Shown here: positions 17,734-24,323 of the stretch, in pieces
How the letters are laid out: every line of letters starts with the position of its first letter
Numbering within the stretch: the first letter of the stretch is position 1
Assembly (NCBI GenBank): GCA_015680685.1
Contig: MNCI01009457.1
Location: forward strand, 208,206 to 232,528
DNA: 24,323 nucleotides
Direction: 5' to 3'
DNA from: Gnetum montanum
Taxonomy: Eukaryota; Streptophyta; Gnetopsida; Gnetales; Gnetaceae
Notes under the pieces: model-generated
Databases searched by the model: none
Told to the model about the DNA's origin: nothing
The model's input: only the letters and a program-made list of their open reading frames with translations
Translations under genes and position numbers: made by a program

Positions 17734-18473
17734 TGATTGAATGAAAACTCATCCTCAAGTATAGAAGAAGAGAAACAAGTTCTTTACAAAATATTAGAAA
17801 GGTATGGGATTATTGACTAACTGATAACTGACGGTGGAATGGGATGATAGACTCAACGTGCCCAGTGAATGGATCAATAAGCATATTACAACATTAGTGT
17901 TCATGACCATTGTGGTGAACACTTGTACATAAATGATATCCAAGCCTTTATTTCACAGATTGTAGATAAAGAGAGAGAAAGAAAATGAAGTGTGTTGCTG
18001 CCAATGCTAAGATTGTACCTTCCATTATTTATCCATAGCCACACCACCAGACTTTCTCCTTTCATAAATGCTCCAGTTCTGGTCCATCCTAAGTGCTTCC
18101 TCCAAGCCTAGTCCATTGTTTGTATGATCGTCATCTGCACACACAATATTGTCACAAATGAGCAAGGATAGATTAACCACAATGTAGTTGATACCTTGCC
18201 TTGATATGAAGTGCATTGGCTAAGTTGTGGTTATGGTAGAAATTGGTTCAGAGATTTATCACAAGTGACTACCCAAGGTGTAGTGGTTAGGAAAATAGTA
18301 AAATGGAGAAAATTGAAAAACTTGTGCCAGGGCCCCAACGACTAAGAGCGAACCTCCGGTAGCTATAAAATGGAAAAACATGAGGAACAAGAAAGATGAA
18401 AAATATCAATGACAATTCCAATAAAATGGATGTCATAGATGGGGATGAAACAAGAAATGATTGATTGTAGAAA
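17734..18473. other. unassigned non-coding DNA
   Basis: No domain, repeat array or RNA gene is visible. This could be part of the 3' region or LTR of the gypsy element to the right, into which the Tat-like element may have inserted, but I see no boundary. Confidence 0.35.
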
Positions 18474-18764
18474 ATGTTTAAGGGAGAGAATTTAACAATT
18501 GCACCAAAAAGAAATGCTAGTGGGTCCTCCCCAAAGCAGGCTCATGCCCTTTATGCCCTGACAAACCCACAAACCAAAGAGTTTGTAGGCTCTAGGAATG
18601 TCATTTGGAAGCAAGAGTTAAAAACTTACCACAAGAATTCACCAAAGAAAAAAAAATGCATCAACCCAAAATGGACTAATGATAAAACCAATAATAAGGC
18701 AGAAAATAGGAAGATAGATGGAGAGGAGAGAATGGAATGGAATCCCAAGAACAAGGTTCTGTAA
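18474..18764 (+). other. open frame of 96 codons, unrecognised
   Basis: The translation (MFKGENLTIAPKRNASGSS...) is Lys/Asn-rich, as A-rich DNA gives by chance. It has no domain, signal or membrane segment that I recognise. I list it only because it is open in a region with no other content; it is probably not a gene. Confidence 0.1.
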
Positions 18765-19639
18765 AGCTCCTTGTGTATTTCATGGTCAAGATAACTAAGT
18801 AGAACTCATCCCAAATCCAAAATCAAACCAACCACATTCAGTGACCTCGCATCAATACACTTGGTCAATCCATCCTCTTCAGGCAACAGGAATGCTTCCA
18901 CAAAAAGTAACCACCATCCCAAGAAGAGTGAGATGGAGAAGTAGGAAGTGAGAAAGGGCCTTAGTTAGAGGGAACCTTTAGGCATGAGTAACATGTCTTT
19001 CCAATTTCATAACTAGTGCTTGTAGCCCATATTACTTTATTATGTCTAAGGGGTATGCTTTGAATGTTTAATTTTCTTCTTTTTTTTTTGTGTGAGAACC
19101 ACACCATGCAAAGACTTATTTTTATTTTTATTCCCTCAACTTCCTAATTTTTGAACAATGTCAGAATGGCAGAAAATCCAAGAAACAAGCATCCAAGCAC
19201 GCAAGAGAATGGCCAACACAAATGCATCAAATCCCCTTGAAGTCACACCCTTTTCATCCTTTCAGTCTTTCCTTGGTTTGAAAAGTACCCAGCCACCAAT
19301 TCATTAATAAATTTACTTAAAAAAAGGGGACTGTATAGTGCCAAGCCAGAGAAGACCATAGAGTTGTATGGATGAGTCGACAACATGGACTCATTGCCTG
19401 TTTTACCAAAATAACCATACCTTAATATCAGCATCATAATTCAAAGGTAAAAACTAGACATTAGCAATCGATATGATATAATGCAATCAACCATCATGAG
19501 TACTTATTGGATGACAAATAAAAGTAAATCAAGCAAAAAAAAGAAATAGCAAAAACATGAATGATGGTGTAAAACAAAAATAAGAAAATTTGGAAAAATT
19601 TGTAAAATAAAAATTCAAAAAGAACTAAGGGCCTAAAAT
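18765..19639. other. unassigned DNA, probable 3' non-coding region of gypsy element
   Basis: On the minus strand this follows the integrase end. A purine-rich stretch, GTGGGGGAGATGG (about 19655-19670), immediately before it could be a polypurine tract, which would put the 3' LTR start near 19650. No matching second LTR lies in the window to test this. Confidence 0.35.
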
Positions 19640-19649
19640 GGTTAGCATA

Positions 19650-20800
19650 GGTGGCCATCTCCCCCACAACTGAGTTGGAAGGAGGAGATCCAAAATAGTG
19701 GGCAAGGTTGTCCATCAACAGAGGTAGCATGTGTATTGGTTTTCCTAAGCTCATGGAAAGGTTTGGTTTGTTGTACACTGACCAATAGTTTCTTGTTTGG
19801 GCTCTCAGGTTTGTATATTGTCATGGCCCCTAACAAAAAGGTTGCATAAATAATATAAGGTCCTTTCCATAGTGTTTTAAATTTCATACATTGTGGCACA
19901 TGTGTGGGATTCCAGTAGAGAACCTTATCTCTCAGTTGATATTTAACTTTCCTAATCATTAGGTCATGATGTTGTTTATTGAATACCTTGTGCAACTCAT
20001 TATATGATAGTGCAACTATTCGATTTTCATCTAGCAAGTTAAGGGTTACTAACCATTGTTTCTATGCTAGATCAAGGTCAAGGTTGAGGTCACATGCCAT
20101 GGATAGTGTACGAAGCTCAATTTGAATGGGAAGTGTTGGTAATTTACCATACACTAACTCATAGGGAGAGTAGCCTGTAGGGAGTTTCCATGTGAGTAGT
20201 ATGCCCAAAGAGCATCATTCAGTTTAGTGCTCCAGTCTTGCCTAAACTTGCTAACAGTTCTTGTCAATATCTTTCTAAGCTTCCTATTGGTGACTTCTGC
20301 TTGATCGTTCTCTTGGGGGTGGTATGGTGTAGTCAACTTATTCTCAACCCCTAAGCATTACATTAATTTCTGAAAAGTTACACCTGTGAAGTGGGTACCG
20401 TTGTTTGAAATAAGTGCATGAGGCACACCAAACCTATTTATGATTTGTTGTTGAAAAAATCGTGTAGCTGTAGATGATGTATAATCCTTAATAGTAGCTA
20501 CTTCACCCCATTTTGTTAGGTAATCAATAGCAACAATAATATAAGCTTTTCCATTGGACATTGATGTAATTAGCCCCATAAAATCAATTCCCCAAATGTC
20601 AAAGAGTTCTAACGGTTGGATCCATTGTTGCAAACCCTCCATTCTAGCAGTCATTTCCCCATCACACTGAAAGTGCTCACAAGATTGGACGAATTGATGG
20701 GCATCCTAAAACAATGTAGGCCAATAATATCCTGCAAGCAAGATCTTGATGGGCGTTCATCTCCCAGTGTAATGATCCCCATAGGGACCCTCAGGAGCTT
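19650..20800 (-). pseudogene. gypsy integrase
   Basis: The zinc-binding end (AGYYWPTLF, then SCEHFQC) is seen near 20650-20740. The core reads WGIDFMGLI (first Asp), VAIDYLTKW and ISNNGTHFTG, where SDNGTHF is usual, so the second catalytic Asp is Asn. Then come TTPYHPQENDQAEVTNRKLR (Glu kept) and DWSTKLNDALWAY. The C-terminal part, after a frame change near 20150-20040, includes VKYQLRDKVLYWNPTHVP and LWKGPYIIYATFLLGAM. No chromodomain follows. Confidence 0.9.
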
Positions 20801-21179
20801 CTTGAAGAACTCACAATTGATCTATATCAGGAAAACACCATCAAACCAAGCCATTGGGACACACTTTGTAAATTTGCCCATTGATTTTCATAAAGTACTT
20901 GGCTTAGTGAAGAAACTGTTGTTTCTTCTTAAGGTTTAACACTTTTGGTATTTTTTGGGTGAGGAGATAGGTAAGAATGCTACTGTACTAGTTTGTCTCC
21001 ATGGGTGATTGATTATTCACTACACTAGCAAAGAGGAATTCATTAGGAAAATAATCAAAAATTGGATACTCATCCTCTTTGTTGTCCCATCGCAACCGAG
21101 ATAAATGATCAGCAACTACGTTCTCGGTGCCTTTACGATCGATCATCATAAGATTGAACTCTTGTAAGATTAAAAGTCA

Positions 21180-21599
21180 TCATATGATACGAGGTCTTAC
21201 CATTGGTTTATTCATGAGGAACCTTATTACACTATGATCTATATGTATATATATTTTATATCCCAATACATAGTTTCTAAACTTTTCTAGTGCAAACACT
21301 ACAACCATTAATTCTTTCTCTATGGTAGTATAGTTAATTTGTGCACTAGCAATACTTCTACTTGCATAGTGGATGTAATAAGGACACTTATGGTCATATA
21401 ATTGTGTAAGTACAGATCCTAAGGCATAGTTGGACATGTTAGTCATGATATAGAATGGTTTGGACCAGTCAGGAGCTTGTAGAATGGGTGTTTCTACTAG
21501 CTTTTGTTTTAGAGTTTGAAAAGCCAATTCGCATTCCCTGGTCCACTTGAAAGGTACATCCTTTTTCATTAATTCCACCAATGGTTTGGCAACCTTTTA
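21180..21599 (-). pseudogene. gypsy RNase H
   Basis: The open frame reads VPFKWTRECELAFQTLKQKL and APDWSKPFYIMTNMSNYALG, where relatives have TDAS, so the first catalytic Asp is Asn. Then come YTTIEKELMVVVFALEKFRN (Glu kept) and IHIDHSVIRFL (Asp kept). The RT-RNase H junction is in frame apart from one TAA. Confidence 0.9.
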
Positions 21600-22325
21600 A
21601 AATTTGTCAATAAATCTCCTATAGTAGCCAATATGTCCAAGAAATGATCGAATATCTTTGATAATTTCTGATTGACAAGTAATTCCTTGGATAACTTTGA
21701 TTTTCTCATGGTCTAACTCTATCCTTGTGTGTGAGATTTTGTGCCCTAGTACTATGCCCTCTTTGACCATCAAATGTCTTTTCTACCAATTGAGCCTCAA
21801 ATTGGTTTCTACACATCTTCTTAACACTTTCTTTAACCAGTCCAAGGCTTGATCAAAGTTTTCTCCATAGGTGGAGAAATCGTCCATAAAGACTTCTACA
21901 CCATTTCCTATCTACTATTGGAAGATGTTTAGAACTAGTCGTTGAAATGTTGTAGGGGCATTGCACAAGCCAAATGACATCTGTTTGTATGCAAACATTC
22001 CCCAAGGACTGGTGAACATAGTCTTGGCTTGGTCTTCTGGGGCTATTTTTATTTGATTATATATGCTATATCCATCCAAAAAACTGTAGTAGCAATGCCC
22101 TATGATGGTGTTTAAGACTTGGTCAACAAATGGCAATGGAAAGTGATCTTTAAATGTTTCCATATTTAGTAGCCTAAAATCTATGCACACCCTCCATTTG
22201 CCTCCCTTTCTAGGCACAATAACTAAGGGGCTAACCCATTCGCTATCAGTAATGGGGTATATGAACCCATCCTTGAGAAGCTGTTTGATTTCTTCCTTAA
22301 CTACTTGCTTCAGCTTAGGGTTCAA
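21600..22325 (-). pseudogene. gypsy reverse transcriptase
   Basis: Motifs run in order: SEWVSPLVIVPRKGGKWRVC, IDFRLLN, KDHFPLPFVDQVL, FLDGYSIYNQIKIAPEDQAK and SFGLCNAPTTFQRLV. After a TAG near 21915 comes FMDDFSTYG (about 21870-21890), the catalytic Y/F-x-D-D box. The first Asp (FLDG) and the DD pair are all present. Downstream EGIVLGHKISHTRIELD and IRSFLGHIGYYRRFI complete the thumb region. Stops at about 21784 and 21598 interrupt it. Confidence 0.93.
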
Positions 22326-22748
22326 TCACCTCTATAGTTGTCTTCAAGGCTTCATGGAGGGGTCAATGTAAATTCTATGTTGGCATATCCTAGGATCTAT
22401 TCTAGTTAATTCGGGATATGACCAAGCAAAGGCTTCCGACCATTTATTTATTACCTTCAACAGTTCTTCTTTCTATTGAGGAGCAAGATTAGCATGGATA
22501 ATTATTGGTTTTCCATTTTTAAGGAAGGTGTATTCCATACCAGTGGGAAATGGTTTTAGCTTGAGAGGCTCTTGCTTAAATTTCTCAAGGATTTCCAACT
22601 TCCCCCAGTTGACATTTTCAAGGTTAAGACTTGGAAGTTGGTGGTGGACTTGCTCTAATGTGTCTATGCTATCGATGTAAGTGCAAGTGAAACCATCATT
22701 TGGTTCCATGCATATGAGTGAACTACTTTCTTGATCAGATGTTAGCAA
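22326..22748 (-). pseudogene. protease-RT linker of gypsy pol
   Basis: The sequence includes PLKLKPFPTGMEYTFLKNG and HANLAP then, after a stop, ELLKVINKWSEAFAWSYPEL and ICQHRIYIDPSMKP. This linker is conserved before RT in OTA elements. Just before RT the frame has P-stop-RQL-stop-R-stop-LNP, where relatives have Arg and Gln: TGA, TAG (22332-22334) and TGA (22326-22328). Confidence 0.8.
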
Positions 22749-22859
22749 CTAGGTGCCTTCCTATTGTGTGGTTGCTGCATATAGGCATCTTTGTAGGTTG
22801 ATAACTTGTGCACACTGATTGCATGCAAGCAATGTTAAACTTTGTACAAACCATGACCT

Positions 22860-23360
22860 CTACACGCAATTACACTCTATGTCATTGTATGTGATGCACG
22901 GAACTTTCTTCTTCTTGATCTTTTGAAATGTATTTTCCTTTGATATTTCTAGAAAAAGACCGTAGATTCCTAGGTGTGCATTGATGGTACTTAGCCATGC
23001 TCTATCCATTATGATTAGGAAGTTCCCCTTACTGTTGTTCACCTAAATCACTAGGAAGTCAACTACGTATGACCACTGACAAATAGTGGTACCAATGTCT
23101 TCCACCAGTCCCAATGGGATAGTGATGGAATGGTTGGCCAAATCTAGACGAATGTTGCTCTTTTTCAATGGAGGCAAGTTCCAAGCCTTGTACATTTCTT
23201 GAGAAATCAAGTTGACACCGGAACCTGAATCCAAAAGAGCCTTGCACGGTGCATTTCTAGTGATTTGTAAGTATATCAGAGGACTCCCAGGATTAGAGAA
23301 TTTTCTGGGAAGGTGGCCAGCTTTGATCCAATCGGTGATGGCATGTGTTAGCATGACCAT
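22860..23360 (-). pseudogene. gypsy aspartic protease
   Basis: The active-site motif is intact: CKALLDSGSGVNLISQEMY, with D-S-G. The domain continues LDLANHSITIPLGLVEDIGT and, after a TAG near 23045, FLIIMDRAWLSTINAH, the C-terminal motif that normally reads FL-LGRPWL. The key motif is sound but the frame is interrupted. Confidence 0.88.
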
Positions 23361-24323
23361 ATGCGTTGAGCACGGTGGTTACGTTGAAGGAGGCTCCAAA
23401 GTTTTGATTGATACTGAGGCATCTAAGAAATCAGCCGCTTGTGATTGCAAGGGCTTGGTTGGACCACTGGCTCTAAAGAAAGGTCTTTTCTTCATGTGGT
23501 TGTTAGAACCAATAATAGGTTGAGAGTTAACAGGCCTTGTGGCATTATGTTGCTGCGGTTGGGTAGGGATTTCACCCTGCATAGCTAGAGTAGGTGGTAG
23601 TGGAGCTATTGGTGGAAGAGATGCAACCAAATGAGAAGGATGATATGCTTGTGGAATATTGCCCCTAGAAGAGGGAGTCCCTTAATACTCGTGGGCTTGG
23701 TAGTGAGGTTGAGGAGTGATGTGAGCAATAGAGTCACGTGGGGAGATTTACTACACATAATATCCATATGGGTCAAGTTGCTGGTCAGGATACTATTGCC
23801 TTGGTGGTGGCATTCCCCATGATTATGGGTGCTACCACTATTGATATTGTGTAATCGGTTGTGGTGGAGTTCCACTTGGATAATACATTAAGGATTGGTG
23901 GAAGTGTCTTGGGTTACCTTGGGGGTAAGGTAACCTTCGAGGTGCTTGCCATTTGTTTAATCGTGGGTTGAGTGCATACACCCCAAACTCTTGTAGATGT
24001 GAGATTATAGAGAAACATCCCTTAGGATGGTCATATTGACATATTTCACACTATCATTGTCTATTTCCCACTCCACAACCTCTTCAATGATGGCAACTTT
24101 GCCCTTACCCTTGCTATGTGCATGTTCAGCTTCTCTTTTTTTTCTTTTTTCATGATCACTACCTTGCTCTCTATACTCCTCTACAATTTTAAGAACAGAT
24201 TGAAATCTATTGTCTAGGTAATCCCACATTTGATCTACCTTTTCCAATACTTCTGATGTCAACTTTTGGATAGGCAAAGTTTTCCTATTCACCATATGTT
24301 CAAGTGGCGACTCTTCTTCATCC
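23361..24323 (-). pseudogene. gag: gypsy gag, C-terminal part
   Basis: The frame enters from the right edge and reads VDQMWDYLDNRFQSVLKIVE followed by a charged linker (HEKRKKREAEH, KGKGKVAI), then breaks near 24010. Pro/Gln/Tyr-rich pieces follow in shifting frames (LPYPQGNPRHFHQS, IPTQPQQHNATRP), as expected for the gag tail before protease. A degenerate Cys/His cluster (CQYDHPKGC, another frame, about 24020-24050) may be a zinc-knuckle remnant. Confidence 0.65.

Larger units (their letters stand above)
19640..24323 (-). mobile_element. Ty3/gypsy retrotransposon, OTA (Athila/Tat-related) type, partial
   Basis: On the minus strand the order is gag, protease, linker, RT, RNase H, integrase, which defines Ty3/gypsy. 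RT motifs such as FLDGYSIYNQ, SFGLCNAPTTFQR and FMDDFSTYG belong to the Athila/Tat (OTA) branch, not the chromoviruses, and I see no chromodomain. Most pol pieces (from 23360 down to 20154) are in one frame, separated only by point stops, so it is a fairly well preserved but dead copy. The 5' LTR, primer-binding site and gag start lie beyond the right edge. Confidence 0.92.

Noticed and set aside
17409-17736. Overlapping open frames of 105 and 93 codons on opposite strands
   Set aside because: Both translate the 12-bp-based minisatellite; Thr/Val/Ile repeats arise from unit length.
20616-20939. 107-codon plus-strand frame
   Set aside because: Shadow of the integrase zinc-binding region on the other strand.

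Overview
The window looks like repeat-dense, gene-poor nuclear DNA of a seed plant with a large genome. No intact host gene is certain. The main contents are decayed Ty1/copia and Ty3/gypsy LTR retrotransposons of plant type. I see no prokaryotic operons, rRNA, tRNA or CRISPR. The sequence does not decide between a gymnosperm and a large-genome angiosperm.

Layout, left to right. (1) Positions 1-1500 are AT-rich, with a GC-richer island at about 549-1100 that may hold the last exon of an unidentified host gene. (2) Positions 1510-3530 hold a truncated, inactive Ty1/copia fragment on the minus strand (gag, protease, GAG-pre-integrase, integrase; no reverse transcriptase). (3) Positions 3531-5235 are non-coding, with an LTR-like piece at 3960-4460 that has short repeats, a 16-bp palindrome and a TATA box. 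(4) Positions about 5390-17733 appear to be one composite Tat/Ogre-like Ty3/gypsy element that lacks its own reverse transcriptase and integrase. On the minus strand it has a long 5' LTR-like region (about 15200-17733), a candidate primer-binding site (15174-15192), a leader, and one gag-protease reading frame of about 3.7 kb (14687 to about 11020). On the plus strand, converging on gag-protease, lies a multi-exon intron-containing gene (about 5555-10560) with a TATA box. It is broken by stops, but several splice junctions keep phase. (5) Positions 17734-19600 are unassigned. (6) Positions 19640-24323 hold a second Ty3/gypsy element on the minus strand (OTA type, Athila/Tat-related: gag, protease, RT, RNase H, integrase). 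It runs off the right edge of the window.

The most notable content is the Tat-like element. It pairs sense gag-protease with an antisense spliced gene. Its non-coding parts are filled with element-specific tandem and hairpin repeats: a 51-bp minisatellite, a 28-bp array just upstream of the antisense TATA box, a family of TGCTACGCTATG hairpins spaced about 200 bp apart in the LTR region, and a 21/33/45-bp AT-rich array at the outer LTR edge. Many stops that interrupt the coding regions are TAG or TGA where family conservation or context expects Gln or Arg (sometimes Trp). This fits decay by deamination of methylated cytosines in silenced transposons.
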